DNA of 64,000 bases from Oscillospiraceae bacterium (GTDB lineage: Bacteria; Bacillota_A; Clostridia; Oscillospirales; Oscillospiraceae): NCBI GenBank assembly GCA_017505505.1, contig JAFVPA010000014.1, positions 1-64,000 of the forward strand. The letters are read 5' to 3'. Position numbers and translations under genes: made by a program. Under the pieces are notes generated by a model. That model did not search any database and was not told where the DNA came from. It saw only the letters and a program-made list of their open reading frames with translations. This document shows, one piece after another, positions 50,901 to 58,461 of the stretch (position 1 is its first letter; each line of letters starts with the position of its first letter).

Positions 50901-51173
50901 CTGCGGGGCCCCAGCGGCAGCAGCTATCGGGTAGATTTAACGGATACAAAGGTCATGGGCTGCACCCAACGCATGGACAACGTCCTGAATCATCTGGAAG
51001 ACCGGGCCAGAGAGCTGGCGGCTCAACGTAAAAAAGTCGAGTCTGAGCGGAAAAATGCCAAAGAAGAATTTGACAAAGGCAATCCCTATCTTACCCGGAT
51101 CGAAGAACTGGAGAACTCCCTTCGTGCAATCGACGAAGAGCTGGAAACCGCAAAGGAGGTACCATCTACATGA
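47919..51173 (+). CDS. Large DEAH/SNF2-type helicase
   Basis: This 1084-residue protein starts MSSASDIFEI after AAAGGAGGGATCGT. The N-terminal 300 residues include a helical region; motif I is LLAHDVGTGKTYEM (about 320-333), motif II is VVDEAHSYKN (about 482), motif III is FATGTTITNS, and motif VI is TQREGRLLRQGN (about 805). The C-terminal 180 residues are coiled and charged. The core resembles the helicase half of the giant methylase-helicases of integrative elements, but no methylase motif is present. It would translocate on DNA or remodel nucleoprotein. It overlaps the MoxR gene by ATGA. Confidence 0.88.
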   Translation: MSSASDIFEIQDFGLQYETDWISEKEETCSEISAADGLVRCVRETGRVDLPYISQLTGLGLHRLIKDLGEAGAIYQDPAPFACREDWEPAQGWLLSASYLSGNISHKYTQACEMEAKFPGCFRRNVTALKALLPLGQAFEDIHISLGAPWIPAVEYGRFLRDLLQLKTPPAIFFNRELAVWKIESPPEARLSVLNNMTYGNEDISALRIIEQTMNAKTVKIYDYHFNPATYDTERILNLKKTLAAQELQKRILREFELWTQKDLFRRTRLEEYYNEALSGFLYTPYNGTFLDFKDIAPGIALYKHQRDAIARIVLSGENVLLAHDVGTGKTYEMIIGIHELYRMGISGKNLLVVPNNVLQDFANTHALLYPEDQILVITPQAFRVQKRAAVLEQIRSGDYTAVYISHSSFDLIPMSRDYQIRKRTQRIRQLRSAAARTENKSEKHMLDGQADREARKLAQFQVNTKDPPWLCYDQLDIETLVVDEAHSYKNISLETRSDGITGLHRRGSRKCDEMLEKVHHTGRTIFATGTTITNSISDVFVMQKYLQPEFLEFHNLSSFDQWINTFARRETNWEVDVDGSDLREVTRFSSFHNLNELMGLFSLVCDFHHMEEKDSTLPAFHGVTNICVPRNTQQAAYIQELSQRTEAIRQRKVDRTEDNLLKVTTDGRKAALDIRLVVPNARETSMEATKISACAGEIWKLYQRYPGSAQLVFSDLGTPKNGFNIYDTLQSHLIRLGIPEAEIAFVHDADSEKARTKLFLAVNEGSLRVIIGSTQKLGVGVNIQKKLRAIHHLSIPWRPADLTQREGRLLRQGNTSDEVFIFRYITEGTFDSYSWQLLENKQRFIASFLGGSCGVNRMDDVADMVLSYAEVKALAVGNPLIKKRVEVANLISRTKMASRQRQKQLAQLHAVMEEAPKKKKKLRALERCACIDAAFYKEHREPIPNDERLAFGDDLLEVLAENILCQEERLFFSYQDFDVILPRMMRQDESYILLRGPSGSSYRVDLTDTKVMGCTQRMDNVLNHLEDRARELAAQRKKVESERKNAKEEFDKGNPYLTRIEELENSLRAIDEELETAKEVPST

Positions 51174-52282
51174 ACCCTAACATCACCATGAACCTCCCAA
51201 CACTCTCCGTCACCCGGGCGGTGACTCTGATGACGGAGATGTACGGCAGCTATATCCGCAGCAACATACCCATGAAGCAGGTTCCCGCAGTTTTTCTGTG
51301 GGGACCGCCGGGCATCGGCAAAAGCCAGGGCATCCGGCAGCTGGCCCATCAGTTGGAAGAACGGACGGGCAAACAGGCCGTTGTCCAGGATATTCGGCTG
51401 ATTCTGTTTTCCCCCATCGACCTTCGGGGCGTTCCTGTTGCGGATGAAAACCGGGAATTCACCCTGTGGCTGAAGCCCCGGATCTTTGCCATGGACAAGA
51501 GCCCAGATGTGATCAACATTCTGCTTCTGGACGAGCTGTCCGCCGCGCCCCAGAGCGTCCAGGCCGCTGCCTATCAGATATGTCTGGACCGCCGGGTGGG
51601 AGAGCATACCCTGCCGGACAACTGCATTGTGATCTGCGCAGGCAACCGCACCACAGACCATTCTGTAGCCTATCAGATGCCCAAGGCCCTATGTAACCGC
51701 CTGCTCCATTTTGAAATTCAGGCAGATTTTGAAAGCTGGAAAGTCTGGGCACAGGGAAACGGCATCTCCCCCCTGGTCATCGGCTATCTTTCCTTTGACC
51801 GCACCAGACTGTGCAGGGAACCTTCCCCTTCTGACCTGGCCTATCCCACCCCCAGAAGCTGGCAGTTTGTCAGTGACCTGCTGACCACTATGGACTGCCA
51901 CCCCAAGGAAATTCATCCTCTGATCTGCGGCTGTGTCGGTTCCGATACCGCCGTAGAACTGGAAGCCTGGTGCGATAACCATCAGGATCTGCCTCCCATA
52001 GAGGAAATTTTACAGGGATGCTGCAGCCGCTATCCCAAGACCCATGACGCCCTGTTCGCCCTGTCCGTCAGCCTGACAGAAACCTTGACAGCAAGAGGGG
52101 ATGCCATCACCGAGCAGGAGCTGATGAACGTATGCCGCTATGTGAAGGCCTGGCCCATCGAATTTGCCATGAAGTTCTTCCAGGACCTGCGGGAATTGGA
52201 CTTTCTCTGGAAAAAGGTCATAAAATCCCGGATCATGGCAGACTGGTTGTCCAAAAACAAGAAATACTTCCGTGAGGTCTGA
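51170..52282 (+). CDS. MoxR-type AAA+ ATPase
   Basis: This 370-residue protein has Walker A GPPGIGKS (45-52), Walker B ILLLDELSAAPQSVQ (about 117) and the sensor ICAGNRTTDHSVAYQMPKAL typical of MoxR ATPases, then a C-terminal helical lid. MoxR ATPases work with von Willebrand A proteins to load or remodel partners; the next gene is such a protein. AAAGGAGG lies 12 bases before its ATG, within the helicase end. Confidence 0.9.
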   Translation: MNPNITMNLPTLSVTRAVTLMTEMYGSYIRSNIPMKQVPAVFLWGPPGIGKSQGIRQLAHQLEERTGKQAVVQDIRLILFSPIDLRGVPVADENREFTLWLKPRIFAMDKSPDVINILLLDELSAAPQSVQAAAYQICLDRRVGEHTLPDNCIVICAGNRTTDHSVAYQMPKALCNRLLHFEIQADFESWKVWAQGNGISPLVIGYLSFDRTRLCREPSPSDLAYPTPRSWQFVSDLLTTMDCHPKEIHPLICGCVGSDTAVELEAWCDNHQDLPPIEEILQGCCSRYPKTHDALFALSVSLTETLTARGDAITEQELMNVCRYVKAWPIEFAMKFFQDLRELDFLWKKVIKSRIMADWLSKNKKYFREV

Positions 52283-52285
52283 ACC

Positions 52286-53440
52286 ATGGCAGAAAGAGAA
52301 AAGCTGATGGCGTACCAGCGGCAGATCGCCCAGGCAAAAAGCCGCCTTCTGGTAGAGCATCCTTTCTACGGACGGCTGCTGCTGCACCTGGGACTGGCCT
52401 TCGGCCGCTGCGGCACCGCTTGCACCGACGGGAAAAAGATCATCTTTGACCCGGACTTTGCGGCAAAACTGGGAGAAAAAGAGCTGTGCTTTGTGCTGCT
52501 GCATGAAGTACTGCACTGTGTGCTGGACCACTTTTCCCGAGGAAAAAACCGGGACCACGAACGCTTCAACATTGCAGCGGATATCGTCGTCAATTCCATA
52601 ATCCTGGAGATCATGGGCATGACGGAGTTCACGCTCCGTGGCCGTCCTGTCATCCACCTGGCCCCCAACGGCAAAGAAGGACGGCTGTACTGTACAGAGG
52701 AAATCTATTACATGCTGGGGCCGGAATATCTGGCCGAAAAAATCCGCAAAACGTTGATAGACTCCCACGAAAGCTGGCCCCAGGAAGAAGACGGCGTGCT
52801 GTCCGGCCACTGGAAACGTCATATCCGTCAGACAATACATCAACTGGGAGCGAACGCCCGGCTGCCTCCCAATCTGCGCAATCTGATAAAGGATGGAACG
52901 CACCTGGGAGCAGACTGGCGGGTTCTGCTGCATAGTCTGATCCGCCATGACCGAAGCGACTTTACCTTCAGTCCACCGGATCGCCGGTTTTCCGGAGACC
53001 TTCTGCTGCCGTCCTTTCAGGAAAATATCTATGGATCTCAAATCGAGAAGATTTGGTTCTGCCTGGACACCTCCGCTTCCATGTCTGTACAGGCTATTTC
53101 CGTCGCCTATGAGGAAATACAGCGGGCTATCACCCAGATTGGATCTCTTCACGGCTACCTATCCTATTTCGACAGCGATGTAACAGACCCCGTTTCTTTT
53201 GAATCTGTGGAGGATATTCTGAACCATCCCCCTGTGGGTTATGGCGGTACCAGCTTCCACCGCCTCTTCGAAAAACTCAATTGGTTCGAAGAGTCGATGC
53301 CCAGAGCCATTGTCATCATCACCGATGGCCGTGCCGATTTTCCCAGCGAGGAAGCTGCCAGGGGGATCCCTACTATCTGGCTTATGGTGGAAAGTGACGT
53401 GACTCCCGACTGGGGCCTGTGTGCGAAACTCCGTACATAA
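52286..53440 (+). CDS. Metallopeptidase-like and VWA-domain protein (DUF2201 type)
   Basis: This 384-residue protein has an N-terminal zinc-peptidase-like motif LHEVLHCVLDH (HExxH at 73-77) and a C-terminal VWA domain with the MIDAS motif DTSASMS (about 260) and later Thr/Asp sites (GGTSFHR, ITDGRAD). It pairs with the MoxR ATPase 3 bases upstream. In related systems the pair acts as a metal-dependent scaffold or chaperone. The HExxH implies proteolysis, which is not proven. A terminator follows at 53447. Confidence 0.9.
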   Translation: MAEREKLMAYQRQIAQAKSRLLVEHPFYGRLLLHLGLAFGRCGTACTDGKKIIFDPDFAAKLGEKELCFVLLHEVLHCVLDHFSRGKNRDHERFNIAADIVVNSIILEIMGMTEFTLRGRPVIHLAPNGKEGRLYCTEEIYYMLGPEYLAEKIRKTLIDSHESWPQEEDGVLSGHWKRHIRQTIHQLGANARLPPNLRNLIKDGTHLGADWRVLLHSLIRHDRSDFTFSPPDRRFSGDLLLPSFQENIYGSQIEKIWFCLDTSASMSVQAISVAYEEIQRAITQIGSLHGYLSYFDSDVTDPVSFESVEDILNHPPVGYGGTSFHRLFEKLNWFEESMPRAIVIITDGRADFPSEEAARGIPTIWLMVESDVTPDWGLCAKLRT

Positions 53441-53446
53441 AAAATC

Positions 53447-53470
53447 CAGGCCGGAAGCTTTTCCGGCCTG
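53447..53470. terminator. Hairpin after the VWA gene
   Basis: CAGGCCGGAA pairs with TTCCGGCCTG (10 bp, loop GCTT), 7 bases after the stop. The T-run is poor on the plus strand (TGCAATT), so readthrough into the next gene is possible. Confidence 0.65.
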
Positions 53471-53617
53471 TGCAATTACTGCCTGCCTTCAGACTATTCC
53501 ACGTTAGCTGGTTGGATAATGGCAGAGAAATACATTATAGTGAATACAAAGATGGTGCTTATTCGCAAAAACGAAAAAAGCAACTGTCTAAATCTAATTA
53601 TGCGAGGGGATAACTTC

Positions 53618-54835
53618 ATGAGAAAGAACACTAATATTTTCCGCAAGCGCATTTCCTATGGCAGAAACAAGGAAAAGAACCCCAATGTGGATATCTATGA
53701 AAAAATGAAGGCCGCAGCCACCGCAAAGAAGGTCGATCCCATTCTGATCCAGATGCAGACCGATTGCGGCATCGCTCCTCAGCTGGCCATGGAAAATGCC
53801 CGACTGTGCATGGAGCTGGTAGCCAGCCGTCAGCTGGTACATAGCCTGGTAAGTGAGGATGCCCGAAAGGTACTGGCTCAGTTTTTGGAATACGTGGAAG
53901 ATATGGACAGATCCAAGCGCGATATGATCCTGCGCTATCTGCACTTCGGCTTCACTATCTACCGGAAGAAGGACCTGGTTGCCCGCCTGGAGCAGGGTGA
54001 AACTTTGGATCAGCTGTTTCAGCAGTATGGCCTGGAGCTGTACCCCACTGCACCTACTGCCGAAGAGGTTCTGATGGTTATGGAGCAGTACCGTCTGTCT
54101 GAAGAAACCGCGCAGATCCTGTGGAAGAAAATGGCGGTTTCCAAGGATTACCTGACTTTCGCTGCCCGACTGGGGGAAGACAGCCGTAATTTTGAGTGCA
54201 TTGCCGCCATGAAGCTGTATTTGGAAAACAGAGACACCATGACCCTGGAACAGGCTGTGAATCAGGCCGGTGACGATGTGGCAGTCCTGGCTGCAGGTGA
54301 TGCGCTCTCTCAGGCGCCTGCTGTCAGCGAGAAAGTAAAGAAGCTCCTGCTTGTGGCAGGCATTGTTACCATAATCGTAGGTGCCGGCCTGATTCTGTAC
54401 GGTGCAGGCAGCCTCATCGCCGCCAATAAAATGATCGTTGGTGTTGCGGTAGAGATGCCCAAAGTCTTTGCCGAATTTGCAATGGGCACCACTGCAGCAG
54501 GTAAACCTGCCCTGATACTGGGCGGTGTATCCCAGGCTGTGGTAGATGCAGCTATGGCCGCAGGCAAAACAAAGCTGGTGGCCGGTACAGTCACGGCTCT
54601 GGGTGGTGCTGCAGTGACCGCCGTATCCGGTATGGCAGGAGAGCTGGCCGGCAAGATCGCCGTAGGCAAGCAGCCCTGCTATTTCGGCTCCGGCCACAGC
54701 CCCCGCAGAGCATCCCACAGCATTCCAACTTCGGCTGGAGAAGAAATTTTTGGCGAATATCCGGAATTTTGGGAATTCGATGAGGAAGACGAGGAAGAAG
54801 AAATCTACGAAGAGGATGAGGAAATTGATTTCTAA
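53618..54835 (+). CDS. Glycine-zipper membrane protein with acidic tail
   Basis: This 405-residue protein starts MRKNTNIFRK after GCGAGGGGATAACTTC. A basic start and helical region of about 220 residues come first. Then residues about 236-345 are hydrophobic and rich in Gly and Ala (LLLVAGIVTIIVGAGLILYG; LVAGTVTALGGAAVTAVSGM), a glycine-zipper pattern as in membrane-inserting proteins. The tail is very acidic (EFDEEDEEEEIYEEDEEIDF). It is the last island gene on the plus strand. It may be the membrane-acting or targeting component. No family is recognised. Confidence 0.65.
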   Translation: MRKNTNIFRKRISYGRNKEKNPNVDIYEKMKAAATAKKVDPILIQMQTDCGIAPQLAMENARLCMELVASRQLVHSLVSEDARKVLAQFLEYVEDMDRSKRDMILRYLHFGFTIYRKKDLVARLEQGETLDQLFQQYGLELYPTAPTAEEVLMVMEQYRLSEETAQILWKKMAVSKDYLTFAARLGEDSRNFECIAAMKLYLENRDTMTLEQAVNQAGDDVAVLAAGDALSQAPAVSEKVKKLLLVAGIVTIIVGAGLILYGAGSLIAANKMIVGVAVEMPKVFAEFAMGTTAAGKPALILGGVSQAVVDAAMAAGKTKLVAGTVTALGGAAVTAVSGMAGELAGKIAVGKQPCYFGSGHSPRRASHSIPTSAGEEIFGEYPEFWEFDEEDEEEEIYEEDEEIDF

Positions 54836-54891
54836 CAATCCGTTCCTAATCTAACACAGCCCTGTCCAAGGTAACCTCTTCTGTATAAATG

Positions 54892-54953
54892 AACTGCACC
54901 CTATTTGTTAGACAAGTATGAAATAATACTTGTACTAAAAATAGGGTGCAGTT
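54892..54953. terminator. Nested hairpin at the island's right edge
   Basis: AACTGCACCCTATTT pairs with AAATAGGGTGCAGTT (15 bp perfect), enclosing a second stem ACAAGTAT/ATACTTGT (54912-54933). It lies between convergent genes and can act as a terminator in both directions, or mark an insertion border. Confidence 0.75.
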
Positions 54954-54969
54954 TCATATTCGTCTGAGA

Positions 54970-55857
54970 TTACAAAAATGGCTGTGCTGATTCAGGCAAC
55001 GCATCGAAATCCTGCAATTCTTCCGTATCGATCAAGTAGGCCCCCAGCTGTTCCATCTCCATAGATGCTTCGCTTCCATCCCGGAAGCAGGCCACCGGGC
55101 TCCAGCCAAAGCGCAGATTTTTCGCCGTACCATCCCAGGTACCGCCCTTATGCAGGGAGGACTGGGCCACAAACACCATCCGTCCCAAAGTATGGATGCA
55201 CCGGTTCCGGCTCAGCGCCCGCTGGGAGGAAAAGGCTTCATCATAGCCATCCTCACTGAGAAACAGCACATTCCCCCTCTGTCTCTGGCGGTACAGTTCA
55301 TCCGCCACGATGCTCACTACCCGGCCCCCGGCTTCCAGACAGGCCTCCTGGGCCGTCCGGTCGGCCCCTCTGGCATTTCCGGAAACCAGTGTCAAACCCT
55401 GCAAGGCAGCATGGTGTCCCACAGCCTCCGCAAATTTCCGGTTGGGTTCCTGCAAATCCCGGCTGCCCACCAGTGCGATAGCCGGAGTGTTCAGAATTCC
55501 GATATCTCCCATGGCCCACAGGCATCCGGGGCTGTCCAGCCCCAGCCGTTGCCGCAGGATCAATGGATACCGGGAACTCACCCGGGTCACCGGATAACAG
55601 TCCATCCGGGCCCCCCGCTGCAAATAGAGTTCTAAACGCGCTTCCTCTTCCAGCAGTGCCACAATGCGCCGGGCCATTTCCCGTCCATAGCCCAGACAGA
55701 TCAGATCTCTTTCGGATACCTCCCGGTCTTCTCCAACGCTTTCCGAATGTTTGATCCTGTCAGCCAAAATACGAAGCTGCGCTGTGGTCAGCACCTTCCG
55801 TTCCGGGTCTCCCAGATGACTGGTCAGCAGCAGGAAGCCCCGCTCCAGCGCGTTCAA
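54970..55857 (-). CDS. DprA-like Rossmann-fold protein
   Basis: This 295-residue protein starts at TTG (MNALERGFLLLTSHL), overlapping the DEAD helicase stop. The DprA/Smf core is seen in IALVGSRDLQEPNRKFAEAV (about 125-144), LVSGNARGADRTAQEACLEA (about 155-175) and the family-type SLHKGGTWDGTAKNLR. DprA loads RecA on incoming single-stranded DNA; relatives also act in phage defence. The usual C-terminal winged helix is missing and an N-terminal domain of about 110 residues is present. No other competence gene is nearby. Confidence 0.82.
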   Translation of the reverse strand: MNALERGFLLLTSHLGDPERKVLTTAQLRILADRIKHSESVGEDREVSERDLICLGYGREMARRIVALLEEEARLELYLQRGARMDCYPVTRVSSRYPLILRQRLGLDSPGCLWAMGDIGILNTPAIALVGSRDLQEPNRKFAEAVGHHAALQGLTLVSGNARGADRTAQEACLEAGGRVVSIVADELYRQRQRGNVLFLSEDGYDEAFSSQRALSRNRCIHTLGRMVFVAQSSLHKGGTWDGTAKNLRFGWSPVACFRDGSEASMEMEQLGAYLIDTEELQDFDALPESAQPFL

Positions 55858-57035
55858 CGGAACCGCCTCTTGGGTGCGGGAGCAGGCTTCACCACTTCTT
55901 CCGTCAGCGCGCCGTCCTCCCCCAGCACCATGGGCTTGATGGTGAAATTGCAGAATTTGCAGATCTCATCCAGCTTGGCCTTTTCCGGGAAATTGCTTAC
56001 CACACTCCAGGCCACGCCCTTCCGCTTGGCCCGTCCGGTACGGCCGATCCGGTGGACATAGTATTCGTTCTCTTCGGGCACATCATAGTTGATGACGCAG
56101 TCCACATCGTCCACGTCAATGCCCCGGCTGGCTACATCCGTGGCGATCAGGATGGCCAGCTTGCCGTCCCGGTACTGCTGCATGGTCTTCTCCCGCTGCT
56201 TCTGGCGGATATCGCCATGGATACAATCACAGTCCAGCCCGGCCCGCTGGAATTCATCGCTGAGCCGCTGGCACATATGCTTGGTGTTGCAGAAGATCAT
56301 AATCCGCTCATAGCCCTGGCTGCGGATCAGCCGCAGGGTGGTCTCCGCCTTTTCCAGAGGAGTACAGCTTAAGGAAAACTGGTCGATGTCCGGACGGTCC
56401 TCCTGCTTGGGCTCCACGGTGATCTCCACCTCGTCCCGCTGGTACATCCAGGATACCGTCATGACCTCCTGAGAGATGGTGGCAGAGAACAGGCCCAGAT
56501 TTTTCCGGTTTTTGACCTTCTCAATAATCTTGGTCACATCCTTGAAAAAGCCCATATCCAACATCCGGTCTGCCTCGTCCAGAACAACGGTCTGGATCTT
56601 ATCCAGCCGGATGGTCTTACGGTTATAGTGGTCCATCAGCCGGCCGGGAGTTGCCACCACGATCTGGGGCTTCCGTTCCAGCTGCTTGATCTGGCCGCCG
56701 ATACCTGCACCGCCGTACAGCACCGCCACCCGAATGCCCTGATAATAGGTGAGCAATCCCCTCAGCTCATCACCAATCTGGATGGCCAGTTCCCGGGTAG
56801 GGGCCAGGATCAGGCCCTGAACCTCCTGCAATTCCGGGTCGATATGCTCGATCATGGGAATGCCGAAGGCGAAGGTCTTACCGGTGCCGGTGGGGGCCTT
56901 TGCGATGACATCCTTCCACTGCATAAAATGAGGGATTGCTTCTGCCTGAATGGTGGTGGGATATCCGTAGCCCTTCTTCTCCAGGGCTTTCAGCATGGCC
57001 TCGCTGAGGCCTAAGCTCTCAAATGTTACTTCCAT
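55854..57035 (-). CDS. DEAD-box RNA helicase
   Basis: This 393-residue protein starts MEVTFESLGL behind AAAGGAAAGACATAC. The Q motif is YPTTIQAEAIPHF, motif I is APTGTGKTF, motif II is VLDEADRML, motif III is SATI, and motif VI is HRIGRTGRAKR. It is close to the minimal DEAD core with a short basic tail (KPAPAPKRRFR), like CshA/RhlE-type helicases that unwind RNA in ribosome assembly or decay. It has its own promoter (57074-57102). Confidence 0.93.
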   Translation of the reverse strand: MEVTFESLGLSEAMLKALEKKGYGYPTTIQAEAIPHFMQWKDVIAKAPTGTGKTFAFGIPMIEHIDPELQEVQGLILAPTRELAIQIGDELRGLLTYYQGIRVAVLYGGAGIGGQIKQLERKPQIVVATPGRLMDHYNRKTIRLDKIQTVVLDEADRMLDMGFFKDVTKIIEKVKNRKNLGLFSATISQEVMTVSWMYQRDEVEITVEPKQEDRPDIDQFSLSCTPLEKAETTLRLIRSQGYERIMIFCNTKHMCQRLSDEFQRAGLDCDCIHGDIRQKQREKTMQQYRDGKLAILIATDVASRGIDVDDVDCVINYDVPEENEYYVHRIGRTGRAKRKGVAWSVVSNFPEKAKLDEICKFCNFTIKPMVLGEDGALTEEVVKPAPAPKRRFR

Positions 57036-57073
57036 GTATGTCTTTCCTTTATCGTCACAAAATTCGTCAGAAT

Positions 57074-57102
57074 ATTGTAGCATCTTTTCGTAATTTTTGC
57101 AA
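57074..57102 (-). promoter_or_regulatory. Promoter of the DEAD-box helicase gene
   Basis: TTGCAA, 17 bases, TACAAT on the minus strand. The long 5' leader (about 32 bases) holds the AAAGGAAAG ribosome site. An upstream in-frame ATG overlaps the -10 and was not used. Confidence 0.75.
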
Positions 57103-57168
57103 CTTCTTTTGACGGAAATTCCGTTTCTTCGTTCTCAGAAAATTAAGAATTCCAAAAGATACGAACGG

Positions 57169-57197
57169 TGGACAAAGACTGCATTTTATGGTATATT
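57169..57197 (+). promoter_or_regulatory. Promoter of tmk
   Basis: TGGACA, 17 bases, TATATT on the plus strand, 42 bases before the ATG. It is divergent from the DEAD-box helicase promoter. Confidence 0.6.
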
Positions 57198-57239
57198 GTA
57201 GGTTATGATAATATGTCCAGACTATAAGGAGATCTTTTT

Positions 57240-57908
57240 ATGGGCAAACTAATTGTAATCGAGGGTACCGACGGCTCCGGCAAGTCTACCCAGTTCAAAT
57301 TATTAACTTCCCGTCTGGAAGCAGAAAACCGGAAATTTCAAAAGCTGGTCTTCCCCCAGTATGCAGAGCCCAGCTCCGCACTGATCCGGATGTACCTGGG
57401 CGGCGAATTCGGCACCAAGCCTTCTGATGTGAATGCCTATGCCGCCTCTGCTTTCTATGCTGTGGACCGCTATGCTTCTTACAAGAAGGTCTGGGGAGAT
57501 TGGTATGAACAGGGCGGCCTGATCGTATCCGACCGCTACACCACTTCCAATGCTGTCCACCAGGCCAGCAAGGAGCCAATGGAAAAGCAGCCGGAATTCT
57601 TAAAATGGCTCTATGACTTCGAATATGACAAGCTGGGCCTTCCCCGTCCCGATCTTATCATTTATCTGGACGTACCTACAGACTTCACCGAGGCCATGAT
57701 GCGCCGCCGGGAAGCGGACACCAATACCCATGCCGACATCCACGAGCAGGATATGGCCTACCTTGCCACCTGCCGCCGTACCGGAAAAGCCGCTGCCGAA
57801 TATTACGGCTGGACCGTTATTCAATGCGTCAAAAACGGAAAAATGCGTTCTATTGAAGACATTCACGAAGAAATCTACCGCCATGTTGCGGCCTGTTTGG
57901 AGGAATAA
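57240..57908 (+). CDS. tmk: Thymidylate kinase
   Basis: This 222-residue protein has the P-loop IEGTDGSGKSTQF (6-18), the DRY-type motif LIVSDRYTTSNAVHQASK (about 92-109) and the LID region MMRRREADTNTH. It phosphorylates dTMP to dTDP with ATP. The start follows AAGGAGATCTTTTT. It leads a run of four genes (tmk, DJ-1-type, MltG, U32) separated by 3, 10 and overlapping bases. Confidence 0.92.
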   Translation: MGKLIVIEGTDGSGKSTQFKLLTSRLEAENRKFQKLVFPQYAEPSSALIRMYLGGEFGTKPSDVNAYAASAFYAVDRYASYKKVWGDWYEQGGLIVSDRYTTSNAVHQASKEPMEKQPEFLKWLYDFEYDKLGLPRPDLIIYLDVPTDFTEAMMRRREADTNTHADIHEQDMAYLATCRRTGKAAAEYYGWTVIQCVKNGKMRSIEDIHEEIYRHVAACLEE

Positions 57909-57911
57909 TTT

Positions 57912-58451
57912 ATGGTATACATGTTACTGGGAACCGGATTTGAGGAGACCGAAGCCATCGCTCCCCTGGATCTGCTGCGCCGGGCCGGTGTGGAAGTAAA
58001 AACCGTCGGATTAAACGGTAAGATCATTTATGGCAGCCATAAGATCGGCGTGGAGGCCGATATTGAAATCAGGGAACTGGATCTGACTGATCTGGAAATG
58101 ATCATCCTCCCCGGTGGCTTGGGCGGCGTGGCCTCCATCCGTGCCTGCCAGGCCGCCATGGATGCCGTCCGTTTCGCCTGGGAAAACGGCAAATATACCG
58201 CCGCCATCTGTGCGGGCCCTACCGTTCTGGCAGACCTGGGTATCGTGGACGGTAAAAACGCCACTTGCTATCCCGGCTGTGAAGACGGCATGGGCAGCGC
58301 CAATATGGTAAACGCAGCCGCTGTCACCGACGGCAAGCTCATTACCGGCACCTCCGCCGGCTGCGCCATTCCCTTCGGTCTGGCCCTGATCACTGCCCTG
58401 AAGGGACAGGAGGAAGCCGACCGCATCGCAAAGCAGATCGTCATCCGCTAA
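57912..58451 (+). CDS. DJ-1/PfpI family protein (YajL-like)
   Basis: This 179-residue protein has MLLGTGFEETEAIAPLDLL at the N-terminus with the conserved Glu, and the nucleophile elbow AAICAGPTVLADLG (Cys about 97). The length and motifs fit YajL/DJ-1, which act in protein or glyoxal stress repair; the exact reaction is debated for the family. It starts 3 bases after tmk with GGAGGAATAATTT as ribosome site. Confidence 0.9.
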   Translation: MVYMLLGTGFEETEAIAPLDLLRRAGVEVKTVGLNGKIIYGSHKIGVEADIEIRELDLTDLEMIILPGGLGGVASIRACQAAMDAVRFAWENGKYTAAICAGPTVLADLGIVDGKNATCYPGCEDGMGSANMVNAAAVTDGKLITGTSAGCAIPFGLALITALKGQEEADRIAKQIVIR

Positions 58452-58461
58452 GGAGGAAACC

